64,000 nucleotides of DNA, from contig OX328099.1 of assembly GCA_946811185.2 (NCBI GenBank), forward strand, positions 36,319,299-36,383,298, read 5' to 3'. The notes below the pieces were generated by a model. That model was not told the DNA's origin and searched no databases. It saw only the letters and a list, made by a program, of their open reading frames with translations. Position numbers and translations under genes: made by a program. Positions 12,290-22,689 of this stretch are shown one piece after another (within the stretch, counting starts at the first letter, position 1; each line of letters begins with the position of its first letter). Source of the DNA: Hippopus hippopus (Eukaryota > Mollusca > Bivalvia > Cardiida > Cardiidae).

Positions 12290-12556
12290 AAGGACAGGGA
12301 GTCGCTGGTTTGAACCGCCAGCTCGGCCATTTCTTTCCGATGATGGATGATACATGTATTTATTACGACAGGATACATTCCTCTCTCACCGCTTATTGTT
12401 TTGACGGTAGTTATTTAGGAAAGCAGCCAGTGGCTTGGGAATAAAACAGTGCAAAGTATTGGTAAAAAACTCCAGGAAAGCACGAATAAGTGCAATTACC
12501 ACCGCTACATAGTGTAATCGAAATAATGTTTAAACGGCGTTAAACACCATACAATA
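12290..12556 (+). mobile_element. SINE family E, 5'-truncated copy
   Basis: Keeps the B-box-like GGTTTGAACCGCCAGCTCGG at 12307-12326 and the full tail, including ACCGCTACATAGTGTAATCG and AAACGGCGTTAAACACCATA. The A-box half is not recognisable. Confidence 0.6.
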
Positions 12557-12789
12557 AATTAAGCATTGCTTCAACAGCCTGCTATTTTTACCCTTTGCAA
12601 CCACAAATGCAAGGGAAAAACATACTGGCACTGTAAGAAATAAACCTGTCTGACATATCACCACTTTCGGGATCAAATCGACAACTGTTATATCAGGGGT
12701 CTTACTTGATCAGGAAATAAAAAATCGGATGCTGCATATAATATTGAACAAAGAAAACATAATATAGCTGTGTTTTTGGTATTTACATT

Positions 12790-12965
12790 GGCGATTCTAG
12801 GACAATTCTGACTAGGATAGTTCGTACCAGGACAATTCATACTCGGCAATTCCTATCTAGGCCAAATCGTACCTAGGACAATTTACACCTTGGACGACTC
12901 GTATCTGGGACAACTCGTACCAGGACAATTGGTACATAGGACAATCCATACCCAGGACAATACGG
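12790..12965. repeat. ~17-bp minisatellite, about ten diverged units
   Basis: Units resemble AGGACAATTCGTACCT, repeated with substitutions. Similar sequence (GCTGCATATAATATTGAACA-type) lies on both sides at about 12730 and 12995, so the minisatellite sits between two diverged copies of its flank. Confidence 0.7.
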
Positions 12966-13269
12966 TGTGGTACTAGATCAGGTAATGAGAAATAGAACGC
13001 TGCGTAAATATTGAGCAAAGAAAATATAATATAACCGTGTTTTCGTATTTATATGGACAATATATCCGCTTGTATTGTGACTAATAAAATTTCAACATGA
13101 CTTGATAAAACATTATAATTTCAGGTGCAATTTCAAGTGTAAACATTTAACATCAACTTAAAGTTTAACAAAAGGGACATAATTCTTCTCCAGATCACAA
13201 AAATTTAGACTTGCCCACAGTTAAATTTTTCCAGTAGCCATATGTGACGTGGCTCAATCAATGAAATTT

Positions 13270-13345
13270 GCCTTTGGTAAAATGGAAAACACTGAGTAAA
13301 AGGAAAATGCTTGACTCAGGCATTTTCTTCTCTTACTATGTTTTC
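13270..13345. mobile_element. MITE-like family C, core fragment
   Basis: Only the central inverted arms remain (GAAAACACTGAGTAAAAGG with CTCTTACTATGTTTTC). The core has diverged to AAATGCTTGACTCAGGCATTT. Confidence 0.5.
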
Positions 13346-13629
13346 ACATGCCTATATCGCTACAGGACAGATCAGTAATGGCTAAACTCTCTCGGCGCCA
13401 AAAGCATAAATTCAACCATTTTTGACGACTTGAAATACAATACAATGAAAATCACATTCTTTCTTATCTAATAGGCTTGACCAAGCACGTTCTGTGAAGT
13501 CTGATCTTGATCTATGCCGTCCGTCAAAATCCCCTATTTTCGCCTGTAGCGCTGAAAGGTTAATACAAAACCGGGACTATGATGTTCACCTCTAACATTG
13601 ATACGGGAAGATTAGACAGATGTTTAACT

Positions 13630-13890
13630 CTTCACCGAAAGGCAAAAAATTAGACTCGTCCAAATTCAAAGCATTTGTATACAATACATTAAATGCTGTT
13701 CAAATGAGAAGTCTTTGAAAGAGTAGAAAACACTGTGGGAAAAGGAGAAAATGCTAGTAACCGGTATTTTATCCTTTTCCTACATTTTTTTGAACGCCAT
13801 CTTCCACTTGGACGATAATATTAGTTCTGTGGGGATGAAAACGAAAAAGCAATGTACTGAAAGTAAAAGTGTTAAACCCCTGTATAAATT
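13630..13890. mobile_element. MITE-like family C, full copy, inverted orientation
   Basis: Reads AACTCTTCACCGAAAGGCAAA at the left, then AATTAGACTCGTCCAAATTC. The core is GAAAATGCTAGTAACCGGTA, so its orientation is opposite to the copy at 1130. Confidence 0.6.
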
Positions 13891-14421
13891 GACTGGTATC
13901 CGTTTTAACCAACCATTCTTAGTAATGGTATACTTGGCCTAATTCCCAAGAAATTTTCATATATTTTAAAGCAACGAAATTTCTGACTGGCTCAACCAAA
14001 TGATATAGCCAATCAGAAATTGCGTTACTTTCTACATCTAGATACAGACTGGGGCACATTTCACTAAACTGCGTACGCACAAAATTTGCGTACGCAGTTT
14101 TTGTAAGCAAGTATTAAAGTCTGAAAACAAGTTTCACTGAACTACATAACTTTACGATTTGATTAAGAATATGGATAACATTACGCCACTTCATATGTTT
14201 GGATAAAGTAGGGATCCTACGTGTGTTTATTCAATCCCCCAAAAATTGGCGTAAATCTACGCAGTTTGTTGAAATGGACCCAAGGCTTTAAGGAATGCTA
14301 TTTTGAACGGTTGGTGAATACGTGACATAGAACTTAATTTGTAGTATCAGTCTGGTAGTATTCAGATTATCAATAAGTCACTTAGAGCTCACTTTACCCC
14401 TTATTCTGTCATTACATATAA

Positions 14422-14670
14422 GAGCCATGCTTTGGCCAAAGGAGGTTTAATGCATTTCCGTACCGCATTATACCAAGCAAGTCATCACATAATTTTTTAT
14501 CTTTTTCTAACAACCGACTGAACCATGGGGTAGCCTGGTCCTTGAACATGCAGGAAATCGACCAAAAGCAAAGAGTTTCGACCCAGGTCAGCCTGCGCAG
14601 AGTGCACAGGCTTACCTTGGTCGATAGTTTTTGCAGATGCACCAAGCCCCCTTTTCACAGAGCATGGCTC
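14422..14670. mobile_element. MITE-like family A, full copy abutting the LINE
   Basis: Terminal inverted repeats are GAGCCATGCTTTGGCC and AGAGCATGGCTC. The central hairpin carries GTCAGCCTGCGCAG. The right end is directly followed by LINE sequence, which fixes the LINE's truncation point. Confidence 0.75.
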
Positions 14671-14770
14671 ATATACTATTACTAAACCAACACGAGTCAC
14701 CAGTTTTTCTGAGACACTGATTGATCCAATATTAGTCACTGATCCTATAGATGTTATTGGAGCCGATACT

Positions 14771-17326
14771 TTGGATATTGACCCTATCATTACTGATCAT
14801 AAAGCAACCCTGGTCATGTTGAAATTTACGTTTGCGCCAACGGTATGCTCTAAAAGAAGGATCTGGTATTACGAACGTGCTGATTTTAACGAGCTCAACC
14901 GTCTTATAATAACCGAAAATTGGAACTTTTTAGACAACTCTGACATTAACGACGGTTGCGAACTTTTCACTAATAAACTATTAGAAATGATGTCAATATG
15001 TATTCCGTCTAAACAAGTAACAATTAGACCTAATGACAGACCCTGGTATGACTCCGAGATAAGGAGACTTACCAGACAACGTGACAGACAAAAGAAAATC
15101 ATGACAAAAAAAGGACGACCTAGTGACTGGGTAAAATATAAGTACCTAAGAAATAGGGTTAACAATTTGAAAAAAAATGCTAAAGAACGTTATTTTGATC
15201 ATCTCGATGACTGTCTGTCTAATTATCGTCTCGATAATCCCAAAATATACTGGAAACACATACGGCGTTTGGTTAATATTAATAAAAAATCAGATTCCAT
15301 ACCAATTTTACGAACATTTGAAAATAATGCAGAAATTCTACATTATACAGACATAGAAAAAGCAGAGAGCCTTAATAAGTATTTTTGCTCTATATCATTT
15401 GTTGATGACTCAAGCGTTGAATTACCTAGATTTGAAGCTAGAACTGATTGCAAGCTTGAGAGTATTGTTATATCAGTACGTGAAATAGAAAGTATTTTAA
15501 GTACCCTATGTACCAATAAAGCTGCAGGTCCTGATTTCATTAGTCATAAAGTACTTAAGAATGTTAAAAACAGTATAGCCGTTCCACTTTTCAAGCTTTT
15601 CAATAAGTCGCTTAATGATGGAATTTTTCCAAACAGCTGGAAAGAGGCAATTGTAAATCCTCTTTTTAAAAAGGGAGACAAATCTTTAGTGAGTAATTAC
15701 CGTCCTATATCTCTTTTAAGCTGCCTAGGTAAACTCATGGAAAGATGTGTTTACAAGCACGTTTATAATTATTTGCATTTTAATGATTTATTATACAAAA
15801 AACAGTCCGGATTCCTTCGTGGACATTCAACCGTATATCAATTGCTCGATATTTACCAACAAATTGTCTCTTCTCTAGATTCCAAACAAAACCTTTGCAT
15901 GGTTTTCTGTGATATATCGAAAGCATTTGACAGAGTTTGGCATAGAGGCTTGGTATTCAAACTTCGCCAGCATGGAATAAGCGGACCTCTTTTGAACTGG
16001 TTTGTGAACTATCTCGAAGGCCGCAAGCAGTCAGTTGTAGTTAATTCCGTGAGGTCAAGGTCATTGTCAGTTAATGCTGGTGTCCCCCAAGGCTCAGTAC
16101 TCGGGCCTCTACTCTTCTTGGTATATGTCAATGACATTTCGGAAAATTTATTAAGTATAAGTCGTTTATTTGCAGACGACACTAGTCTCGCCTGTTCTGC
16201 AACACGAATACCTGATATCGAAGGTATCTTGAATCATGATCTTTTTATGATTTCCAATTGGGCAAAACAATGGTTAGTAGACTTTAACCCTTCCAAGACA
16301 GTTGCTATGTTATTTTCCAATAAAAACATCGATCCTCCAACTTTACTGTTTGATAATGTTCATATTCAGTTTGTAGAAGATCACAAACATTTAGGTTTGA
16401 CATTAAGTAGTAATGGTAAATGGCAGGTGCATGTAAACAACTTAACTAAGTCAGCGTCCAAAATTCTCGGAATCATGAGGAATTTAAAATTCAAACTCAA
16501 ACGGGATTCGCTCAATCAAATTTATATATCTTTTCTGCGTCCAATCTTGGAGTACTCATCAGTAGTTTGGGATAATTGTACAGAGCGAGAAAAAGAATCA
16601 TTGGAGAAAATACAAATCGAAGCAGCAAGAATAGTAACTGGCTTAACCCGATCTGCATCACTGACCAATATCTATAGAGAAATCGGGTGGTTAAGTCTTG
16701 ATAATAGAAGAAAGTACCAAAAAATAATACTCGTATACAAGATAATTAATGGTCTTACTCCTAATTATCTTACTGACATATTTCCTCGACAAGTAAATAA
16801 TAGAACAGATTACACGTTACGTAATGCCAATGACTTTGATTTGATAGCATGTAGGACTGAATTGTTTGCAAAATCGTTCTTTCCTTCAGCAGTTTCTCTT
16901 TGGAATGAGCTTCCTCAAGATCTAAAATCTATAGAATCTATATCCTTATTTAAATCTTCGATTTTACGAACATTCTCAGTCCCCAAGGTACCTCGTCATT
17001 ATTTTATTGGAGATCGCAAATATTCGGTATTCCACGCAAGAATACGTAACAGATGTAGTAATCTCAACCACGACCTCTTTACTAATCACATAATACTGGA
17101 CCCAAGCTGTATATGTGGACACGAAGTTGAAGATGCAGATCATTACTTTTTTCATTGCACTCAATATACTGCTTCAAGAATAAAACTCTTCCGCGACTTA
17201 CACCGCTTCCACCCTTTAAGTACAAGGCTACTACTTCTAGGCTCATCGGATTTTAGTTTTGAGGATAATGCTAAAATTTTTCGCACTACGCAAGTGTTTA
17301 TAAGGGAATCTGAAAGGTTTACATAA
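14771..17326 (+). CDS. LINE ORF2: endonuclease C-terminus plus reverse transcriptase
   Basis: This frame encodes the polymerase that would copy LINE RNA into DNA at a nicked target. It opens with the end of an exonuclease-endonuclease-phosphatase domain (the SDH-like ITDH near residue 8); the same frame stays open upstream to about 14655, so the TTG at 14771 is not a true start. RT motifs are intact: NYRPISLL (about residue 314), FCDISKAFDRVW (about 378), GVPQGSVLGP (about 437) and the catalytic FADD (about 466). A C-terminal cysteine/histidine cluster (CICG...HYFFHC) follows near residue 780. There are no stops or frame breaks over 851 codons, so the copy is probably young. The clade is likely CR1/Jockey-like, but I cannot fix it by eye. 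Confidence 0.9.
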   Translation: MDIDPIITDHKATLVMLKFTFAPTVCSKRRIWYYERADFNELNRLIITENWNFLDNSDINDGCELFTNKLLEMMSICIPSKQVTIRPNDRPWYDSEIRRLTRQRDRQKKIMTKKGRPSDWVKYKYLRNRVNNLKKNAKERYFDHLDDCLSNYRLDNPKIYWKHIRRLVNINKKSDSIPILRTFENNAEILHYTDIEKAESLNKYFCSISFVDDSSVELPRFEARTDCKLESIVISVREIESILSTLCTNKAAGPDFISHKVLKNVKNSIAVPLFKLFNKSLNDGIFPNSWKEAIVNPLFKKGDKSLVSNYRPISLLSCLGKLMERCVYKHVYNYLHFNDLLYKKQSGFLRGHSTVYQLLDIYQQIVSSLDSKQNLCMVFCDISKAFDRVWHRGLVFKLRQHGISGPLLNWFVNYLEGRKQSVVVNSVRSRSLSVNAGVPQGSVLGPLLFLVYVNDISENLLSISRLFADDTSLACSATRIPDIEGILNHDLFMISNWAKQWLVDFNPSKTVAMLFSNKNIDPPTLLFDNVHIQFVEDHKHLGLTLSSNGKWQVHVNNLTKSASKILGIMRNLKFKLKRDSLNQIYISFLRPILEYSSVVWDNCTEREKESLEKIQIEAARIVTGLTRSASLTNIYREIGWLSLDNRRKYQKIILVYKIINGLTPNYLTDIFPRQVNNRTDYTLRNANDFDLIACRTELFAKSFFPSAVSLWNELPQDLKSIESISLFKSSILRTFSVPKVPRHYFIGDRKYSVFHARIRNRCSNLNHDLFTNHIILDPSCICGHEVEDADHYFFHCTQYTASRIKLFRDLHRFHPLSTRLLLLGSSDFSFEDNAKIFRTTQVFIRESERFT

Positions 17327-17840
17327 CGTCGTGCAGCTGCAACAACTCATGATTCATATACAACAGTTGTGTGATGCACGACCTGGCGTCACTTGCTCGA
17401 CAAGCGGTAGGTCTATCCCGAGAACATATCTTCCATCAGTTTTTTTTTTTTTTCTTTAATTTATTTTTTTTCCTTTTGATTGACTTATTTCTTTAACAAA
17501 TTTTCATTTGTATGCATGTTGTTTCCGTTCATGACCGGAAAGACACTGTCTTCTCTACATGCTAGCCCGAAAGTTATTTATTGTATGGTTTTCTTTTTAA
17601 TATTTCTGGTATTATTGAAGACCTTATTCTGTGTAAGTTAAACAAAAGGGAATGGCCGAAGCTAAGTTGTGAGAACTTGTGGCCAGACCCTTTTGCCTTA
17701 TTTAAATGATTACTATCTTTGTTATATAGAAAACTATGTATACAATTGGCAATAAAATATGTTTAAACTATATACTATTGAGTAAAAGATTTTGATGAAA
17801 AATAATAATTATAATAATAATAATAATAATAATAAATAAT
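17327..17840 (+). other. LINE 3' untranslated region with (AAT)n tail
   Basis: Starts with a hairpin (GTCGTGCAGCTGCAACAACT with AACAGTTGTGTGATGCACGA), followed by T-rich sequence. A second complementary pair, GGGAATGGCCGAAGCTAAG and TTGTGGCCAGACCC, lies at 17649-17692. Such 3' hairpins are often what a LINE's own polymerase recognises; that role is inferred here. Confidence 0.55.
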
Positions 17841-17842
17841 AA

Positions 17843-17916
17843 TGTCTCTGGCAGGACTCGAACCCACGACTTTCAAAACCATAGTCAGCAACTCTAGCAC
17901 TGAGCTTTGGAGCCAA
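17843..17916 (-). repeat. tRNA-like sequence / SINE head
   Basis: On the minus strand it reads GGCTCCAAAGCTCAGTGCTA and then GTGGGTTCGAGTCCTGCC, a good B box. The acceptor stem does not pair well, so I call it a tRNA-derived repeat rather than a tRNA gene. Confidence 0.5.
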
Positions 17917-18504
17917 CTGACCTTTCGATGGTAATCATTGGATCATTTATAGAAAAACAGAGACAGTTAAGACAAAGATCAGACAGCAAGTATGTGCAGC
18001 CTGATCTTAGAATACACCCGACGCAAAATGGATCCATAGATAAGTCGATTGCATCAATTATCGTTTGTACAATTAAAAACAGAATTTCTATAACTTATTG
18101 ACATTTGCTGGTGATAATGGTAAAATGGAACTTTTTACATCCCTGCACTTAATAACTTTGGAAACATTATGGAAAAAACAGTCATCTTCCTTTTCCTTTC
18201 CTCAGAATATTTTCCCTTTACTGCAATATTTGTCTTTCGAGTAATTTCTGATGAGCTTTGGTGGGTCCACAAGATATAGCCTTTACATAACTGTAGAAAT
18301 TGGGACAGTGTTGGGCTTAAAATGTCCTAAAACTTTTCGGTGAATCAGAGGTAAAAAAAAGAGATCGTAAGAAAGTGTGTAGTAAACAAAACATAACAGA
18401 CAGTCATCGTCCTACTAGTTCACAACCTTTGTAACAAGTTTCCTTCTCGACTGTGACGTAGAGTAATCTAATTATTGGCTGTTGTCGTCAAAACTGGGAC
18501 AGCT

Positions 18505-18789
18505 TCAGTCGTCAGGGTGACGCTCTAGCAAATTTATCACCAAAGGAATTTTCAAAGCTCCGTCAATAAACTCCTCAAGTGAAATAAGGCCGTCGCCATT
18601 TTGATCAAGTAATTGGAAAATTTTGTCCGCTATTTCTCCGGCTTTGTCCGGACGCTCGTGGAAACCGGAAGTGAAGAGTGTGACGTCATGAAGAGGGGCG
18701 GAGTTATTGATTCCGAGAAGGTCGGCCTGGTGCACGAGTTCTTGTTCGAGTTCCGCTATCACAGAGTCAGGTGACATGTTACATACAGA
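18505..18789 (-). CDS. Neuronal calcium sensor-like protein, terminal exon (EF-hand 4)
   Basis: This is the C-terminal exon of an EF-hand calcium sensor. A splice acceptor (TATTTCAG) precedes 18789 and the frame runs to a TGA at 18505-18507, giving 94 codons. The canonical loop DQNGDGLISLEEF matches EF-hand 4 of the recoverin/hippocalcin/NCS group. The phase-0 boundary fits the phase-0 donor of the exon at 31332-31733. Joined, the protein is about 228 residues, longer than the ~190 usual for the family because of an acidic linker before EF-4. The 'Met' near 18777 is internal, not a start. A tissue role cannot be read from sequence. Confidence 0.75.
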   Translation of the reverse strand, partial: SVCNMSPDSVIAELEQELVHQADLLGINNSAPLHDVTLFTSGFHERPDKAGEIADKIFQLLDQNGDGLISLEEFIDGALKIPLVINLLERHPDD

Positions 18790-18839
18790 CTGAAATAGAT
18801 ACCAACAGAAATGCTACATGATAAAACGAAAATAAAATG

Positions 18840-19098
18840 AGTAATGCTCTGTAAAAAGGCGGCTTAATGCATCTGCAAAAAGTATCGATCCATGCCAGCC
18901 TGCGCAGTCCGCGTAGGCTGGCATGGGTCAAAACGTTTTGTTTTTGGTAAATATTCTGCATGTCCAAGGACCATTCTACCTCAGGATTTGGTCGATTGTT
19001 AGAGAAAATGGATTTTATGGATCCATAATTATGTGACGACTTGCATGGTATAATACATTACGGAGATGTTTTAAGCCCCCTTTTCCCAGAGTGTGGCT
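18840..19098. mobile_element. MITE-like family A, full copy
   Basis: Ends are AATGCTCTGTAAAAAGGCGG and CCCAGAGTGTGGCTC. The hairpin core ATCCATGCCAGCCTGCGCAG is well preserved, as is the ATGGATCCATAATTATG-type block (inverted relative to 6965). Confidence 0.75.
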
Positions 19099-19254
19099 CA
19101 AATATATATTGCCAACATGATTTTTTAAAAGTTTTCAGCATTTTCGTGAAATAACGTGGAGGTGCGACTTCGGTCTCCTAGAACGGGTTTGTAACAGCCA
19201 ACTCTTACAAAGAAAAAACACCTCCATGTTAAATATGGATAATGAATGTAACTT

Positions 19255-19455
19255 AATCTTTTACCGAACAATCCCGAGTTTTAACGACCCTGAAAGAGAT
19301 AGCTTTTGAAAACATGCATTTGTCCTTCGAGACGGTAGACAATGCAAAAAAAAAGAAATTGCTGTTTCCAGCATTTTCTACCTTTCCCACAACGTATTCA
19401 ACAGCCGAATTGTTCGGGCCGTTAAAACACGAAGATTTTCGGTAAAGGAATAAGC
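19255..19455. mobile_element. MITE-like family C, right-truncated copy
   Basis: Left end TTAATCTTTTACCGAACAATCCC is present. The core is degraded (GAAATTGCTGTTTCCAGCA) and a ~35-bp insertion separates the arms. Confidence 0.55.
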
Positions 19456-19736
19456 CCTGGTATTGCCCTTAATAGGCTTAGAGTTCATATCTATCAGCAA
19501 GATCGTTTTATCATTGAGCAGGAAATGCATTTTTTAAGAAGATCAATCCAAAGGGAACGCTATCATGACATCACAATAAAAAATACCAAGAATCATACAG
19601 CTTGGCTTGCACAGGTATTTTATATATATGGAATACAGGCCATTCGGGCCATCGGCTAGTTAACCATCAATCAAAATGCTATCCACTTTTTCTGGGGTTT
19701 GGGGGGTGGTGGAAGCTGTCCCTAAAATCAATCCTC

Positions 19737-19762
19737 CCCCCCCCCCCCCCACACACACACAC
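19737..19762. repeat. Poly-C followed by (CA)n
   Basis: A C run (about 13 residues) is followed by six CA units. Confidence 0.9.
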
Positions 19763-20236
19763 ATATTGTCACACAAACTGGAGGCCAGGGAATTAAATTA
19801 CAACGAGATTTGACACGATTGAAAGCGACTTTATTCAATTAAAAGAACATGTACCAGAATTCTTCAGATGACTTCAGAACATTGTTGTTGGAAAAAACCG
19901 ACACCGTTTCTCTCCCTCGACACTTTTTCTCTGAGCTTTAAGTACAATTATACCATATGCAAATGCGCGTCCTGCGTGAATAACAATACTTGGATAATAT
20001 TTCTTTATATTCCACCAGTGCTATAACATCACCCGACTATTCGAAGCAAAAAGTCATGCATGCAGACGAACGTTATTTTTTACCAAATAAAAATCTGTGA
20101 AACTAGTCAATTTTAGCTTTATAAATGTTTCAAGATGCTAAAGATGACCTGTCCATTTGTTATTTGAATCATGGCAGTCGCACTCTAGTATCTCCGTTTT
20201 CATGCGAAACGCCTCTTTTTACCCTTTCGTATTTCC

Positions 20237-20506
20237 ATATGGCTTGCAACACACGAAAAGGGGCATTCGGACATTTGCTTAAAGTGTCGTTTCGGATCAG
20301 CCTGCGCAGTCCGCGCAGGCTAATCCGAGACGGCACTTTACGACTACATTAGATTTTGTGCTAGAGTAGACTTGCGCAAAACAGAAAATTACATAAAAAC
20401 GGAAAGTGTCGTTTCGGATTAGCCTGCGCGGACTGCGCAGGCTGATCCGAGACGACACTTTACGCGAATGTCCGAATGCCCCTGTTCGCGTGTTGCAAGC
20501 CATATT
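20237..20506. mobile_element. MITE-like family B, best-preserved copy
   Basis: Terminal inverted repeats are ATGGCTTGCAACACACGAAA and TTCGCGTGTTGCAAGCCAT, nearly perfect. Two internal hairpins on the AGCCTGCGC core face each other, so the element can fold as one long palindrome. It is close to the 9911 copy throughout. Confidence 0.85.
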
Positions 20507-20509
20507 ATA

Positions 20510-21940
20510 GGAATGAAAAATCGATATGAGCACTTATTCGGGCTAAATAAGCAATACAGAATGGATATGTGTAAATAAAGTATCAAATTCATGTTCATTT
20601 TTTTCTTCTTTTTTTTTTGATAACTTGTCCTTCAAAAACGATTTAAACAATTTAAAACCTCGGTATCTTTTACCGCTCTTAGAATAACCTATTAGATAAA
20701 AAAAAGTTTTATTACTGAAATCAATAATAAAAAGAAAAGAAAGAAAAGCTAATTTGTCATAGATTAGAATCAGTTGGCGGACGCTGTAGATCCATGATCA
20801 GACTGCATGCTAGTTTTGAGGAAGAAAAAGCCCAGGAATTGATTTGGGTGCCAGTGAATCTGACAAAGTTCTCTCCTTTCTCAAGGTAGTAACTGACTTG
20901 ACTAGAGAATTTAACTTATATGGCACTGGGTAAAGAAAAACTAAAACTGCGGAAAGTAATTTAGAATAATTAGTATATTTTGGTAAATATTGGTTTTGGG
21001 CATTCCATTCTTAGTCTTATTCGAAATTTAGAAAGTAACACAATTTCTGACTGGCTAAACCATTTGATTGGTAAATTGTTCTGAAGTAAAAAAGTCATAT
21101 TTGTGTGTGTATGTGTGTGTGTTTTTTTTTTCCTGTGATTAAAGCATTATTGTAAAATGCTGATAAATACTACCAAATATATTTTTCTTTGGAAGCTGAA
21201 AGAAGCTGTATGGTTATATTCATTCAAAACGTGTACTACTGACTTTTAAACAACGGTAAGAACTCCATCCATTTTCATGAGAACAGATATGACGTCAGCG
21301 TACTACTAGAATGTATCCCAAATGATCGCGTGTAACTTTTCGTATTCAATTGCCATCACATTTTGCGAAATTCTGGTGCAAAAGCTAAAAGTACGAGTAT
21401 CTTTGGAGGGTGAATATCTCTTTAAAAAATACCGCTTAAACTCTTTCTTACTTCTTACTCCTTTTTTTTTTTCTTTAATCGACGGTTTGGAACCTTTTGC
21501 TTTAATAAATCCGGTTGTAGGAGGGTGGTTTTTAGGAGGTTGTTAGTAACTAACAAGAGTTTAAACAAGACTTAACGACAATAGTTTTTCTAACGAGCGC
21601 TTCTGGTCACTAACCCCTGGATAGCCTTTTTTTTTTTTTGTATTTCCATGTCGGTCCCGATGCTGTTGATATGGAGAAAGGACAATGCTCAAACAAAATT
21701 TTATTTAAAATGGCACGAAGTTTAATCAGTTAGCTTAACCGGCAAATAAGTACAATTGTGTCAAGCTTTCAAACTTTACCAAACGCGTTTATCCATTATT
21801 CATAACTTTTGGAACGTTCCTCCACAAGCTTTTGGTCTTCTTTGTTCGTGATATTGACATAAAGTCGCCGATCGTCTTCATAGACTTTATTTATTTACGG
21901 TACTTGTTACCCTTTCTGTATCACAGATGAAAACATGAGC
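20510..21940. other. Non-coding intronic stretch, no gene seen
   Basis: Contains a (TG)n tract near 21104-21121 and several T runs. No supported gene or repeat family. Confidence 0.4.
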
Positions 21941-21947
21941 TTCTGCG

Positions 21948-22012
21948 GACGGCATAGATCAAGATCAGACTGCACAGAACGTGCAGTCTGATCTTAGATC
22001 TACATAGTTCAC
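21948..22012. repeat. Family D palindrome, near-perfect
   Basis: CATAGATCAAGATCAGACTG opposes CAGTCTGATCTTAGATCTA around a GCACAGAACGTGC centre. Confidence 0.75.
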
Positions 22013-22124
22013 TTGTGTAGTCAAAAATATTTCTTGATTTCAGAGCCATCGAACAAGGTCGACTTTAAACGTTTAGCACCAAAAGAATTAAAGAATTCAG
22101 CACTAAAGATTCCATTTCCAGATA

Positions 22125-22190
22125 TGGGGGCAGCGTAGATCAAGGTCGGACTACAAGAGCAGTCTGATCTTGGACTGATATAGTCCGGTA
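22125..22190. repeat. Family D palindrome, second intronic copy
   Basis: GTAGATCAAGGTCGGACTAC opposes CAGTCTGATCTTGGACTGAT. Lies about 120 bp from the previous copy. Confidence 0.6.
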
Positions 22191-22274
22191 TTTTGTAACG
22201 TATTCTATCAAAGCCCTCTGAAAATATCCACGGAAGTTATTTGTTTTTTATCAGGAATATCAGGAATATTTTAA

Positions 22275-22500
22275 CCCTCAACCCTAAAACCCCATGTTTT
22301 CAAAACCCCAAAGATGAAGGTTTCTAACACATTATGGGAATAGAAGAAGATGCTGCTAACCAGCATTTTGTCCTTTACCAACAATGTTTTCTTGGATTCC
22401 CAGTACAATTTCTGTCATTTGAGCACTATTTCCTTTGTCTTAAAATGCCTTTCAAATTTGGAGTGTTCTAAAATTTTGTTGTCTAGAAAGAATGAGACCG
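22275..22500. mobile_element. MITE-like family C, diverged full copy
   Basis: Left end TTAACCCTCAACCCTAAAACCC is diverged. Core GATGCTGCTAACCAGCATTTT and the TAAAATTTTGTTGTC right block are clear. Confidence 0.6.
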
Positions 22501-22587
22501 TTACATATGAATGAATGACTTATAGACACGGTGTTGCCGTATGTATTGATTTCTTTCAATGTCTTGTGGCGCCAAGAACGACGCGTA

Positions 22588-22673
22588 TTTCTATATAACG
22601 TCGGTTTACTTTCAAAATCTCATAACTACAGCTTGTTACAAGCTGTAGTTACGAGGTTTTGGAAGTAAACCGA
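22588..22673. repeat. Perfect-type hairpin, ~37-bp arms
   Basis: ACGTCGGTTTACTTTCAAAA opposes TTTTGGAAGTAAACCGACG, with an inner ACTACAGCTTGTTACAAGCT centre. It does not match the other families and is described as a stand-alone hairpin. Confidence 0.7.
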
Positions 22674-22689
22674 CGATAACTGCTTTCCC

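Larger units (their letters stand above)
14655..17840 (+). mobile_element. 5'-truncated non-LTR retrotransposon (LINE)
   Basis: In-frame endonuclease C-terminal sequence begins right after the family A MITE. It is followed by a full reverse-transcriptase frame, a ~480-bp 3' region and an (AAT)n tract at 17808-17839 that probably marks the 3' tail. Most of the apurinic-type endonuclease and any ORF1 are absent, as expected from incomplete target-primed reverse transcription. Confidence 0.85.
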
